Positions 1 through 8,574 of a stretch of 64,000 nucleotides of DNA are shown here, in pieces. The notes under the pieces were generated by a model. It was not told the origin of the DNA. It did not search any database and saw only the letters and a program-made list of their open reading frames with translations. Position numbers and translations under genes: made by a program. Numbering within the stretch: position 1 is the stretch's first letter; each line of letters begins with the position of its first letter. Origin of the DNA: Vogesella sp. LIG4 (lineage in GTDB: Bacteria > Pseudomonadota > Gammaproteobacteria > Burkholderiales > Chromobacteriaceae); contig NZ_LT607802.1 in NCBI RefSeq assembly GCF_900090205.1, positions 3,863,157 to 3,927,156 of the forward strand, read 5' to 3'.

Positions 1-1
1 C

Positions 2-1354
2 GCTGGCGAAGACGATGACAATGCACCGGCCAGACTGACCCAGGGCGAGCTGCAGGAAATGAAGCAGAGCCAGGCCAACACCAAGATGAAAGTCGACGCC
101 CTGTCGCAGGCGTCCGACGAAGGCCCGCTGGCCGGCCTGAGCATTACCGGCTACCTGGACCCGGTGTACATGTACAACCGCAACGCCGGCAGCTCGTCGT
201 TCAACTTCGTCAACCACAGCTCCACCTATGCCTACGACAACAGCTCGTTCGGCGACGTGTACCTGGACATCAAGAAAACCTTCGGCGTCGGCCCGATGGC
301 CCCGAGCATCGAGTTCAGCCTGCTGCCCAACCGCGGCAACGGCAACACCCTGCTGAGCAACGATGGCGGCAGCATCGGCAACAATCCGATCAACACCGCG
401 CAGATCAACCTGCCGCTGAACGAATCCACCACCTTCGTGGCTGGTCTGATTCCGAGCTTCGGCGGTTACGAATACCAGCAATCCAACCAGATGCTGACGC
501 TGACCCACAACCTGCTGTACGACTTCAGCGACCCGGGCAGCTACGTGGGCGCCGGCGCCAACTACAGCACCGGCAACTGGGCCTGGCGCTTCTTCGTCGG
601 TAACGAACAGTACCGCACCAAGGGTGCCAGCGTGACCGACAGCAACGATGTCCAGCACAGCAACAAGACCCCGACCATCACCGCCCGTGCCGACTACACC
701 TGGTCCAGCGCGCTGGATCTGGGCTGGTCCGTCAACGCCGGTCGCCAGACCCTGCTGACCCCGACCGACTCTTCCACCGGCAAACCTAACTGTGCATCCG
801 GCAACACCGGCTTTGGCGCGCAATGTACGGCCAGCTCGCCGTACAGCAACTACTACTTCACCGAAGTGGATGCCACCTACACCCTGGCCGACACGCAGTA
901 CAACGCCGAGCTGGATTATGGCGTGCAGAAGAAGGCCGCGTGGAACGGTGGCGATGCGCGCTGGTACGGCCTGTCGCTGCTGGCGCACCGCAAGTTCTCC
1001 ACCGAGCTGTTCGGCCGCATGGGCGTGACTGCGCGTTACGACTACCTGAACAACAGCAAGAATGGTGGCGGCGGTGGCGGCATCGTGCTTGATTCCACCA
1101 GCGGCATGGATGGTTACAACGGCTTTGGTATCGACCCGACCTGCCTGGCCAACAGTGCCAACAGCGGCTTTGACTGCAAGGGCGCCAACCGTCAGGACAT
1201 CGCGCTGGATCTGCTGTTCTACCCGACCGATCAGGTAACCGTGAAGATGGAATACCGTCACGACTGGGCCAACCAGGGTGTGTTCCAGAAGGCCGATGGC
1301 AGTGCCAGCAAGAACAACGACATCTTTGGCATGCAGATGATCTACGCGTTCTAA
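2..1354 (+). CDS. Outer membrane beta-barrel (porin-like) protein, 5' truncated by window edge
   Basis: The frame is open from the first bases of the window, so the true start and signal peptide lie to the left; about 450 residues are visible. The visible start is the end of a Gln/Lys-rich helical stretch followed by a barrel with many Gly/Asn/Tyr residues, and it ends in the classic terminal aromatic (Met-Ile-Tyr-Ala-Phe) of outer membrane proteins. It is clearly paralogous to the protein at 56797-58185: both contain MKVD-L, then P-I/L-AGLSI-GY-DP, and FGDVYLDIKKTFG or LGDVYLDIKKTFG. I believe this matches the betaproteobacterial DUF3138 family, but that name is from memory. The likely role is diffusion of small solutes across the outer membrane. 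A probable terminator follows at 1374-1405, and a GTTGGCCGCA copy begins immediately after the stop. Confidence 0.75.
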   Translation, partial: AGEDDDNAPARLTQGELQEMKQSQANTKMKVDALSQASDEGPLAGLSITGYLDPVYMYNRNAGSSSFNFVNHSSTYAYDNSSFGDVYLDIKKTFGVGPMAPSIEFSLLPNRGNGNTLLSNDGGSIGNNPINTAQINLPLNESTTFVAGLIPSFGGYEYQQSNQMLTLTHNLLYDFSDPGSYVGAGANYSTGNWAWRFFVGNEQYRTKGASVTDSNDVQHSNKTPTITARADYTWSSALDLGWSVNAGRQTLLTPTDSSTGKPNCASGNTGFGAQCTASSPYSNYYFTEVDATYTLADTQYNAELDYGVQKKAAWNGGDARWYGLSLLAHRKFSTELFGRMGVTARYDYLNNSKNGGGGGGIVLDSTSGMDGYNGFGIDPTCLANSANSGFDCKGANRQDIALDLLFYPTDQVTVKMEYRHDWANQGVFQKADGSASKNNDIFGMQMIYAF

Positions 1355-1676
1355 GTTGGCCGCATGGCATCAGCGCAAAGGCAGCGAGCAACCGCTGCCT
1401 TTGTGCGTTTCAAAGCGGACACCAGCAGCCAGCCTGACTCAGTAGCGGCTATAGCGGATGAAGGTTGGCCGCATGGGGCCGGCTCTTGTTTTTGAGCAAG
1501 CCGCATTTGGCTGAATTCTCCCTTGTTTTGCTTGGTTGAGCCTCTTGTTCTTTGTGGCTTCAGCTTACCGCGGCGGGCAGCAGGGCTATGCATCAAAGCC
1601 GGTTTGGCCTACAAGCAAAGACTATAGTGAACGATGGGGAGATACGTAGTCAGCCATTAAGGCAATGGAGGTTGTA
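1355..1676. other. Intergenic gap with terminator and two uptake-like 10-mers
   Basis: This 322-base gap holds a stem-loop at 1374-1386/1393-1405 (13 bp including one wobble pair, 6-base loop, followed by cgtttc), which is a probable terminator for the preceding porin gene. It also holds two direct copies of GTTGGCCGCA, at 1355-1364 and 1464-1473. No gene was recognised in it. Confidence 0.5.
1374..1405 (+). terminator. Probable terminator of the porin-like gene
   Basis: Stem 1374-1386 pairs with 1393-1405 around a six-base loop, ending about 50 bases after the stop codon. The U-tract is weak (three T), so termination may be partial. Confidence 0.5.
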
Positions 1677-1985
1677 ATGTCCTATACCAATCAACTATCA
1701 ATCGCGGTGCTTGCGGGTATCCTGTTCGCCGTTTCCCCTGTTGCGACTGTCTCTGCCGCTAACGTCCATACGGTGACGGGTATGAAGGGGCAGCCCAGCC
1801 AGACAATCGGCAGCCCTCAGACGGGGAGTGTCACACCAGGAAAAGCCAGTGCCGCCCCGGGCTCTGCCTTCAACCCAAACGGGAATGCGGGAACACATTA
1901 CGCGGGTACCCAACCCCAGAACTCCGTAAATCCCAAGAGCGTTTCCCAGTACGATGTCGCGGGTTTTCAGCAGTCCCATAAGTAA
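1677..1985 (+). CDS. Small exported protein rich in Gly/Pro/Gln/Asn, unknown function
   Basis: The chosen ATG at 1677 has a GGAGG five bases upstream; an in-frame ATG at 1665 would put that GGAGG inside the gene. The 102-residue product has a Sec signal peptide (hydrophobic stretch about residues 8-28, cleavage likely after Val-Ser-Ala-Ala). The mature part is a disordered, repeat-like chain of Gly, Ser, Pro, Gln and Asn without Cys. I recognise no domain. It stands alone between the porin-like gene and a convergent operon. The small periplasmic or secreted role is inferred only from the signal sequence. Confidence 0.6.
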   Translation: MSYTNQLSIAVLAGILFAVSPVATVSAANVHTVTGMKGQPSQTIGSPQTGSVTPGKASAAPGSAFNPNGNAGTHYAGTQPQNSVNPKSVSQYDVAGFQQSHK

Positions 1986-2311
1986 GCACTAGGGAATCTC
2001 CCTAGCATCACAGCCGCGCGGACAGTCCACAATGGAGACAGAACGAAGCAGCCGCTCCCACGGCTGCTTACTGGGAGTGTCGAATTTCCGCTCCTGGCCG
2101 ATAGCAGACATTCCATCCCATAGACATCCCACCGCCCCCGCCCTGCCCGCACCACCACCAGCACCCCAGGCAACCGGCAGATACAGACCAAATCAGCCGG
2201 CACTACCCAGCAAAAAAAAGAGGCCCGCCGAAGCGGGCCAACGTCTTGCAGACAGGAAACAGAGAAGCAACGATCCGTACCCGAAAGTACGGTTACAACA
2301 ACACCTACTGC
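1986..2311. other. Convergent intergenic gap with minus-strand terminator
   Basis: Between the exported small protein and the M20 hydrolase gene I see no convincing coding sequence. The only clear signal is the minus-strand terminator at 2211-2240. Confidence 0.4.
2211..2240 (-). terminator. Rho-independent terminator of the RidA/DUF1028/M20 operon
   Basis: On the minus strand a GGCCCGC / GCGGGCC stem (2222-2228 with 2233-2239) closes a TTCG tetraloop and is followed by TCT and eight T. It lies about 70 bases past the stop of the M20 gene. Confidence 0.85.
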
Positions 2312-3478
2312 TTACTCGCCAAGCTGCTGCAACAGCTTGGCAAGCATGGTGTCACAAGCGGCCAGTTGATCCAGCGCCAGCCATTCGTCCGGCTTGTGCG
2401 CCTGATCGATGCTGCCGGGGCCGACCACCACCGCGGGAATGCCTACCTGTTGCGAGAACAGGCCGGCCTCGGTGCCGAAGGCGATCTTGGCCGGAGCGCG
2501 GTCGTCGCCCAGCAGCGCCTGCACGAAGCGCACCACCTCGGCGTCCGGCGCGGTGAGCAGGCCGGGGTAGCTGCTGCGCTCGATGAACTCGATGTCGGCG
2601 GCGGCATCGCCTGCGCGCATCGCCGGCAATAGTTGGCCGCGCGCATAGTTGAAGATGGCAGCCAGCAGCGGCTGCGGGTCGTCCTCCGGCAGGTGGCGGA
2701 TTTCGAACTCGAACTCGCTGTCGGCCGGAATGATGTTCAGCGCGGTGCCGCCGTGCATCTTGCCCACGTGCAACGTGGTGTACGGCACTTCGTACAGGTG
2801 ATCGAACGGCCCCAGCGCCTCGCGCTCGCGCGCCAGTTCGCGAATGAAGGTAATCAGCTCGGCCGCGTATTCCACGGTATTCACCCCGCCCTTGGGGTTG
2901 CTGGAGTGACCTTCCTTGCCGCGCAGCTTCACCTTGTAAGCCACCTTGCCCTTGTGCGCCGCCACCACGCGCATCAGCGTCGGCTCGCCGACGATGCCCA
3001 TCTTCGGCAGCACCGGCAGCCCGCCCAGCACGTCCAGCAGGCGGCGCACGCCGATGCAGCCGATTTCCTCGTCGTAGGTCAGCGCGATATGCAGCGGGGT
3101 GTGCAGCTTGGCCGCCGCAAACGCCGGCACCGCGGCCAGCACGGAGGCGATGAAGCCTTTCATGTCGGCGCTGCCACGGCCATAGGCACGGCCGTCGCGT
3201 ACGTCCAGCTGGAACGGGTCGCTGCTCCAGTTCTGGCCGGTCACCGGCACCACGTCGGTATGGCCGGCCAGCATCACCCCGCCACGGTCGGTGGGGCCGA
3301 TGGTGGCGTAGAGGTTGGCCTTGGTGCCTTCAACATTGCTTACCAGCTGGCTGGCAATGCCATGCGCCAACAGGTAGTCGCGCACGAAGTGGATCAACAT
3401 CAGGTTGGAGTTGTGGCTGACGGTGTCGAAACCGACCAGCTGCTGCAGCAGTGCCAGCGAAGAGTTTTTTTCCATCAT
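2312..3478 (-). CDS. M20 family metallohydrolase, acetylornithine deacetylase (ArgE)-like
   Basis: The 388-residue product has the di-metal M20/ArgE signature: AGHTDVVPV (first His and Asp), GSADMKGF (bridging Asp), DEEIGCIG (catalytic Glu pair), GEPT, GTEAGLFS, and a late His in HKPDEW. The family removes the acyl group from N-acyl amino acids such as N-acetylornithine. The start at 3478 has AGGAGA upstream and overlaps the stop of the DUF1028 gene as ATGA, so translation is probably coupled. Being last in an operon with RidA, DUF1028 and a flavin monooxygenase suggests a catabolic hydrolase rather than arginine biosynthesis. The substrate cannot be read from sequence. Confidence 0.8.
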   Translation of the reverse strand: MMEKNSSLALLQQLVGFDTVSHNSNLMLIHFVRDYLLAHGIASQLVSNVEGTKANLYATIGPTDRGGVMLAGHTDVVPVTGQNWSSDPFQLDVRDGRAYGRGSADMKGFIASVLAAVPAFAAAKLHTPLHIALTYDEEIGCIGVRRLLDVLGGLPVLPKMGIVGEPTLMRVVAAHKGKVAYKVKLRGKEGHSSNPKGGVNTVEYAAELITFIRELAREREALGPFDHLYEVPYTTLHVGKMHGGTALNIIPADSEFEFEIRHLPEDDPQPLLAAIFNYARGQLLPAMRAGDAAADIEFIERSSYPGLLTAPDAEVVRFVQALLGDDRAPAKIAFGTEAGLFSQQVGIPAVVVGPGSIDQAHKPDEWLALDQLAACDTMLAKLLQQLGE

Positions 3479-4149
3479 GGGTCTCCTGCCACGCCGTAGC
3501 TGGGCGCTTCCTGCGGCGCCAGTGCCCGGGTGACATAGGCGTCCATCTGCGGCTGGTAGCGCTGCCACAATGCGGCCAACTCAGCGATTGGCGCACCTTC
3601 GGTCCAGTCGATGCGCAGGTCCACCGACGGCCATTCGGTATGCAGCGTCGCCTTGATGCCGGCGGCGTGGATGGGGCCGGCTTCGCCGCCCACGTCCACC
3701 GCGGCCTGCAAGGCGATGAGCAGCCGCTCCGGCAGGCTGCCGCGGCTGTTTTCAAAGGCATCCACCATGGCTTGCGGCAGATCGGGCGTGGCCAGCAGGT
3801 TGCCGCCGGCGGCGCAGTCGCGGCCGCTGGCGGCGCTGAATATGCCCAGTGCGTGGCGGCCGGTAATCACCTGCGGCGTGCCCTTGAGCGGCGCCAGCAC
3901 CAGCTGCCGCCACTCGATAAACGGGTCTGCGGCCAACAGGCTGGCGCGCAGCGTGTCCCCATCCTGCCCGGCAGCCATCAGCTCCAGCGCCAGCGGCCCC
4001 AGCATGGGGTTGGTCACGTTCTGACTCAGCGCGGCACCGACCCCGGCCCGCACATTGGCGCAGCGGCTGGCTACGCAAATGCTGGACGAGGCCAGGGCCA
4101 CGCCGACCATGCCCGTTTCCGGGCAGCGGGCAGCGATGGAGAAAGTCAT
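3475..4149 (-). CDS. DUF1028 (Ntn-hydrolase fold) family protein
   Basis: The 224-residue product begins MTFSIAARCPETGMVGVALA, the N-terminal pattern I associate with DUF1028, a family with an Ntn-hydrolase-like fold and no settled reaction. Conserved Gly-rich loops (GVGAALSQN, GPLALELMAAG) follow. The start at 4149 was preferred over upstream starts because it has GAGGAGC before it and forms an ATGA overlap with the end of the ridA-like gene. Its own stop overlaps the M20 start in the same way. The three overlapping genes probably act in one pathway. The hydrolytic role is inferred from fold and context. Confidence 0.7.
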   Translation of the reverse strand: MTFSIAARCPETGMVGVALASSSICVASRCANVRAGVGAALSQNVTNPMLGPLALELMAAGQDGDTLRASLLAADPFIEWRQLVLAPLKGTPQVITGRHALGIFSAASGRDCAAGGNLLATPDLPQAMVDAFENSRGSLPERLLIALQAAVDVGGEAGPIHAAGIKATLHTEWPSVDLRIDWTEGAPIAELAALWQRYQPQMDAYVTRALAPQEAPSYGVAGDP

Positions 4150-4568
4150 CAGCGACGCTCCTCGGGAATCACGGCGGTAACGTCGATTTCCACCAGCCAC
4201 TCCGGGCGCGCCAGGGCCGATACCACCAGGCCGGTGGACACCGGGAATACGCCCTGCAGCCACTTGCCCACTACCTGGTACACCGCTTCACGGTAGCGCG
4301 GGTCGATGATGTAGATGACGATCTTGCAGATGTCTTCCAGGCAGCTGCCGGACTCGTCCAGCAGCATCTTGATGTTGGACATCGCCTTTTCCGCCTGTGC
4401 GGTGACATCGCCGATGCCTACCGATTCGCGGGTTTCCAGATCCTGGCCGATCTGGCCACGGACGAACACGATGTTGCCGGCCACCACGGCCTGGCACAGG
4501 TCGTTGTTCAGGTTCTGTTCCGGGTAGGTCTGCTTGGTATTGAACGGGCGAATGCGCTTGTGAACCAT
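4149..4568 (-). CDS. RidA/YjgF/UK114 family protein (imine/enamine deaminase-like)
   Basis: The 139-residue product shows the RidA fold pattern: a VFVRGQIGQDLET strand, the helix AQAEKAMSNIKMLLDESG, and the substrate-arginine region near PEWLVEIDVTAV. RidA proteins hydrolyse reactive enamines and imines released by PLP or flavin enzymes. The start at 4568 has AAGGTGA five bases upstream. It lies 96 bases downstream of the flavin monooxygenase gene and overlaps the DUF1028 gene by four bases. In this setting it plausibly clears an imine formed when the monooxygenase oxidises an amine; that is inference. Confidence 0.8.
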   Translation of the reverse strand: MVHKRIRPFNTKQTYPEQNLNNDLCQAVVAGNIVFVRGQIGQDLETRESVGIGDVTAQAEKAMSNIKMLLDESGSCLEDICKIVIYIIDPRYREAVYQVVGKWLQGVFPVSTGLVVSALARPEWLVEIDVTAVIPEERR

Positions 4569-4664
4569 GATTGTCACCTTGTGTGTGTATTTACGGGCCG
4601 CACGGCGGCACCGATCAAAACTCAGCGACCGGAGCCACCTGGCTCCGGTCTGTCTTATTGGTAC

Positions 4665-5930
4665 TTATTGATTACGCTGCCCCGCATCGCGGTAGGCGGC
4701 GTACTTGCGCTGGGTGGCGATGTGATCGGCAATCAGCTTGGCGTCGTGCCACACGCCCCAGATGAAGGTGGAGCCACGGCGCGACAGCCACGGCAGGCCC
4801 ACGAAGTAGACGCCCGGCTCGCTGGACACGCCACGCTGGTGCTTGGGCTTGCCCTTGTCGTCGAAGGCACTCACCTGCAGCCAGCTGTAGTCCACGGCAA
4901 AGCCGGTGGCCCACACCACGCTGGTGATGCCGGCCTTGGCCAGGTCGAGTTCCAGCACCGGGTTGGTGAGGCAGTCCGGGTCCGGCAGCATGCGGCGCGC
5001 TTCCGGCTCCAGCGGCAGGTCCAGCCCGTTGCGCTCGATGTAGGCATCGGCCGCATCCAGCAGCTCCAGGTAGTTGGCGTCGCCGCGGGCAATGTTGGCC
5101 GCAAGGTCCGGCTGGAAGCTCACCACACCGTTCTCGAACGCCTTGGTCATGCCCACCAGGGTCATGCCCTCATGCGCCAGGCGGCGGAAATCGATGGTTT
5201 CACCGCCACGCGCGCCGCTCACGGCAATGGTGACGTGCTCGGTGCCCGGCTTCATCGCCGCAGCGTCCCACTCGCCCAGCACACCCAGCCACCAGCAGAA
5301 GTCGCGGTTGCGGTAGGCACGCGGCGGGCGGTCGTGTGCGCCTACCGACAGGTATACCTTCTTGCCGGCGCGCTGCAGCTCGTCGGCGATCTGCACGCCG
5401 GAGGAGCCGGCGCCCACCACCAGTACAGCGCCTTCCGGCAATTGCGCCGGGTTGCGGTACTGCGCGGAGTGGATCTGCACCAGGCCATCGTCCTTGGGCG
5501 CTACCGGCGGAATGATCGGCTTCTGGAACGGGCCGGTGGCAGCCACCACGCGGCTGGCCTCGATCACCCCGGCCGAGGTTTCCACGGTAAAGCCCGGGCG
5601 GCCAACATTGCGGGTAACTTTCTTCACTTCCACCCCGGTGCGAATCGGGGCGTTGAATTTCCTGGCGTAGGCTTCGAAGTAATCGGCTACCTTTTCCTTC
5701 GGGATGAAGGCATCCGGGTCGGCGCCTTCGAACTCCAGGCCGGGGAAGCGGTCGTGCCAGGCCGGGCCGTTGCACACCAGCGAATCCCAGCGCTCACTGC
5801 GCCAGCGTTCAGCGATACGATTACGTTCCAGCACGATATGCGGCACGTCGAGCTTGCTCAGGTGTTCGCTCATGGCCACGCCGGCCTGGCCGGCGCCGAT
5901 CACCAGCGTGTCTGTCTTTTCGATTGCCAT
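4665..5930 (-). CDS. FAD-dependent monooxygenase (CzcO/FMO-like flavoprotein)
   Basis: The 421-residue product has an N-terminal FAD motif (VIGAGQAG, about residues 9-16), the WATGF/ATGPF-type motifs of FMO and Baeyer-Villiger relatives, and a second dinucleotide motif (VVGAGSSGVQ, about residue 170) for NADPH. The start at 5930 follows AGGAGAGAG. Such enzymes oxygenate nitrogen, sulfur or carbonyl substrates. It is the first gene of the minus-strand operon that ends with the M20 hydrolase, and is divergent from a LysR gene, so substrate-induced catabolism is the simplest reading. Confidence 0.75.
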   Translation of the reverse strand: MAIEKTDTLVIGAGQAGVAMSEHLSKLDVPHIVLERNRIAERWRSERWDSLVCNGPAWHDRFPGLEFEGADPDAFIPKEKVADYFEAYARKFNAPIRTGVEVKKVTRNVGRPGFTVETSAGVIEASRVVAATGPFQKPIIPPVAPKDDGLVQIHSAQYRNPAQLPEGAVLVVGAGSSGVQIADELQRAGKKVYLSVGAHDRPPRAYRNRDFCWWLGVLGEWDAAAMKPGTEHVTIAVSGARGGETIDFRRLAHEGMTLVGMTKAFENGVVSFQPDLAANIARGDANYLELLDAADAYIERNGLDLPLEPEARRMLPDPDCLTNPVLELDLAKAGITSVVWATGFAVDYSWLQVSAFDDKGKPKHQRGVSSEPGVYFVGLPWLSRRGSTFIWGVWHDAKLIADHIATQRKYAAYRDAGQRNQ

Positions 5931-6029
5931 CTTGCTCTCTCCTGTTGAGCTGGTTGACAAGGGCCAGTCTACGGAGCGACGCTAGATACCGAAAATATAT
6001 ATATTGTCTACATTGGATAATTTGAAATT
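5931..6029. promoter_or_regulatory. Divergent control region, LysR gene / monooxygenase operon
   Basis: This 99-base gap separates divergent starts. It holds an AT-rich core (run of alternating AT near 5994-6004, then TTGTCTACATTGG and AATTTGAAATT at about 6017-6028) suited to LysR-type operator and promoter sites. No precise operator can be defined by eye. Confidence 0.4.
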
Positions 6030-6935
6030 ATGCAATACACCCTGAGACAACTGGCCTACCTGGTGGCGGTGGCCGACCATGGCAGCGTTACCGCCGCGGC
6101 CAATGCGCTGTATACCTCGCAACCCGGCGTGTCCAATGCCATTGCGCAGCTGGAAGAAGTATTCGGCCTGCAGTTCTTCGTGCGCCACCACGCCAAGGGG
6201 GTGTCGCTCACCCCGGCCGGGCAGAGCTTCATCGCCGCGGCGCGCAACCTGCTGAGCCATGCCGACGACCTGATGCAGCAGGCGCAGGAGATCAGCCAGT
6301 CGCTGCGCGGCACGGTAACGCTGGGCTGCTTCACCACCATCGCCCCCATCCTGCTGCCGCGGCTGCTGTCCACGCTACGCGAGGCCTACCCGGAGCTGGA
6401 GGTGAATTTGCTGGAGGGCGATACCCAGCAGCTGCAGAGCGCGCTGCTGGGCGGCCAGATCGAGCTGGCGCTGCTGTACGACCTGGGGCTGCCGGACACG
6501 CTGCACAAGCTGCCGCTGTCCGGCGCCCGCCCCTATGTGCTGGTGGCGGCCGACCACCCCCTGGCCGAGCGCGGCAGCGTGTCGCTGGCCGAGCTGGCCG
6601 ATGAGCCTATGGTGCTGCTGGATCGCCCGCACAGCCGCGAGTACTTCCTGTCGCTGTTCCGCCAGCAGGGGCTGGAGCCCAAGGTGCGGCTGCGCACCAT
6701 CAACTTCGAGCTGGTGCGCGGGCTGGTGGCGGCACGCTTCGGCTATGCGCTGCTGAACCTGCGCCCCAATGTGGACGTAACCTACGATGGCAGCCGGCTG
6801 GCCTGCCTGGAGATTGCCGACGACGTGCCCAAGCTGCCCATCATGCTGGCCTGGCCGCAGGAGCTGAAACTCACCCGCAAGGCGGAGGCGCTGCGCGATG
6901 TGTGCCTGCAGCTCCTGGGGGTGAGCGCGGGCTGA
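6030..6935 (+). CDS. LysR-type transcriptional regulator
   Basis: The 301-residue product has the N-terminal winged helix (MQYTLRQLAYLVAVADHGSVTAAANALYTSQPGVSNAIAQLEE is the family pattern; helix-turn-helix about residues 18-40) and a C-terminal periplasmic-binding-like effector domain. It lies divergent to the monooxygenase operon 99 bases away, the usual arrangement for autoregulation and inducer-dependent activation of the neighbouring operon. The inducer is unknown. Confidence 0.9.
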   Translation: MQYTLRQLAYLVAVADHGSVTAAANALYTSQPGVSNAIAQLEEVFGLQFFVRHHAKGVSLTPAGQSFIAAARNLLSHADDLMQQAQEISQSLRGTVTLGCFTTIAPILLPRLLSTLREAYPELEVNLLEGDTQQLQSALLGGQIELALLYDLGLPDTLHKLPLSGARPYVLVAADHPLAERGSVSLAELADEPMVLLDRPHSREYFLSLFRQQGLEPKVRLRTINFELVRGLVAARFGYALLNLRPNVDVTYDGSRLACLEIADDVPKLPIMLAWPQELKLTRKAEALRDVCLQLLGVSAG

Positions 6936-7001
6936 TTCTTTTGGCAATAGCGTCGGCCTTGGCTTTGCCAGGCCAGGCCGGCCAAGACCGCAGATGGCCG
7001 G

Positions 7002-7673
7002 TTAGCGGGCCTGCTCGCGGCACAAGGCTTCACAGGGGGTGCCGTCGTGATTGGCATCCAGCCGGCTCAGGCCGCACACCTGCAGGTGATAGCGCGCTTC
7101 GGCACAGCTGCGCATCTGGCTGCAGCGCTGCTTGCTGCCACACAGCCAGTTACCGTTGGCCGCATCCGGCTGCACCTCGTTCTCAGGCGGCATGCGGCCA
7201 ACCTTGTCGCCATGGCGCCAGTCCCACGGCGCCACCGGCCGGGCATCCGCCCACAGCCCGGCGCCCTCGGCCCGCGCCGCCCGTTCTGCCGCGTAGTAGC
7301 CGGCCTCGTGCGCATACTGGCGGTACACCCAGGCCCAGCCATCGCGCACCTGCTGCAGGTTGATGTCCGCGCCATCCAGCAGCACCCGCGCCACCAGCCG
7401 GCCGTACTGGTCCACATCCTGCCGCTGCAGTGTCACCTCGCGGCCGAACACCCGCGCCGCCAGCGCCGCCTTGGCACGCTGGCCGTAGGGCTGCGCCGTT
7501 TCGGGGGCATCGACCTGCCCCAGCCGCACGCGCAGCGCGCGCCGCCCGGCCAGGCATTGCAGGGTATCGCCATCCAGCACCGCCACCACCCGGCAGCCGA
7601 TGTCCCGCGCCGCCGCGCTGGCCGGCAGCGCCAGCGGCCACAGGCAGAGCGCCAGCAGGCAGCGCCACCTCAT
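7002..7673 (-). CDS. Secreted thermonuclease family protein with excalibur-type C-terminal motif
   Basis: The 223-residue product starts with a signal peptide (WRCLLALCLWPLALPASA). An SNase domain follows with VLDGDTL, RVRLGQVDAPE and DQYGRLVARV, placing the catalytic Arg and Glu as in staphylococcal nuclease. The last 40 residues have five Cys and LDANHDGTPCEALC, the DxDxDGxxCE pattern of excalibur calcium-binding domains. The start at 7673 overlaps the stop of the upstream AraC gene (ATGA). The role is probably extracellular or periplasmic nucleic acid degradation. Confidence 0.8.
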   Translation of the reverse strand: MRWRCLLALCLWPLALPASAAARDIGCRVVAVLDGDTLQCLAGRRALRVRLGQVDAPETAQPYGQRAKAALAARVFGREVTLQRQDVDQYGRLVARVLLDGADINLQQVRDGWAWVYRQYAHEAGYYAAERAARAEGAGLWADARPVAPWDWRHGDKVGRMPPENEVQPDAANGNWLCGSKQRCSQMRSCAEARYHLQVCGLSRLDANHDGTPCEALCREQAR

Positions 7674-8476
7674 GCCGCAGCACCTTCCGCCAGCAGCTGG
7701 CGGCGATAGCGGTCCGGGGTGATGCCGGTCTGCTTGACGAACATGGCGATGAAGGCGGATGGCGTGGCATAGCCCAGCTCGGCGGCGATATCGCTGACCG
7801 TGCGCCCCAGCTTGAGCCAGGACAGCGCCTGCAGCAGGCGCAGGCGGCTGCGCCATTGCACGAAGCTCATGCCCAGATGCTGCTGGAAGCGCCGCGCCAG
7901 CGTGCGCTCGGTGCTGTGCACCCGCTGCGCCCAGGCAGCCAGGGTGGTGGCGTCGCCCGGCTGGGTGCGCATGGCCAGCAGAATGGGCCGCAGCAGGCGG
8001 TCGTCGCTGTCCGGCAGGTAGTCGTCCACGCTGCCGGCCTGTTGCAGCCGGTGCAGCAGCAGCTGTGCCTGGCGCGCATCCCAGCTATCGGTAATCGCGC
8101 CGAGGCCGCGCTGGCAGAAGTCGTCCAGCAAGGCGCGCACCAGCGGCGTCTGCGCGATCAGGCAAGGCTGCGCCGGCAGACTGGCGGCGGCGTCATGCGC
8201 CACGTATACCGAGACATAATCCAGCGACTGACGGATGTGCGCCGCATGCTCCACCCCGGCCGGAATCCACACCAGGTATTCCGCCGGCGCCACCAGGCTG
8301 CGCTCTGCCAGTTGCAGTTCCAGCAGCCCGAGGCTGATGCGGTTGAGCTGGCCCCACGGGTGGCGGTGCCAGTCGAACTCGGTATCGGCCTGGTATTGTT
8401 CGTAGCGGAAACTCAGCGGCGATGGCTCCGGCAGGGCCAAGTCGACAGCGCTGAACGGCAGTTCCGGTTGGCTCAT
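7670..8476 (-). CDS. AraC family transcriptional regulator (cupin-type N-terminus)
   Basis: The 268-residue product has an N-terminal cupin-like sensor (WHRHPWGQLNRI and LVWIPAGVEHA) and a C-terminal AraC double helix-turn-helix ending SDIAAELGYATPSAFIAMFVKQTG and PDRYRR. An alternative start at 8500 adds eight residues; neither has a strong ribosome site. It is divergent from a drug/metabolite exporter 98 bases away and probably controls it. The overlap with the nuclease gene downstream suggests co-transcription. Confidence 0.85.
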   Translation of the reverse strand: MSQPELPFSAVDLALPEPSPLSFRYEQYQADTEFDWHRHPWGQLNRISLGLLELQLAERSLVAPAEYLVWIPAGVEHAAHIRQSLDYVSVYVAHDAAASLPAQPCLIAQTPLVRALLDDFCQRGLGAITDSWDARQAQLLLHRLQQAGSVDDYLPDSDDRLLRPILLAMRTQPGDATTLAAWAQRVHSTERTLARRFQQHLGMSFVQWRSRLRLLQALSWLKLGRTVSDIAAELGYATPSAFIAMFVKQTGITPDRYRRQLLAEGAAA

Positions 8477-8574
8477 GGTGGCTTGTCGCAAGTGCAGCAT
8501 GGTTTTGTCAGATTTGCATTATATGCCACCAAACAGACAGCCTTACACTGGCGGACACAGTTGTTTAGGAGCCG

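Noticed and set aside
1986..2311. Plus-strand Pro/Arg-rich open frame
   Set aside because: Shadow composition; runs on into antisense of the M20 gene.
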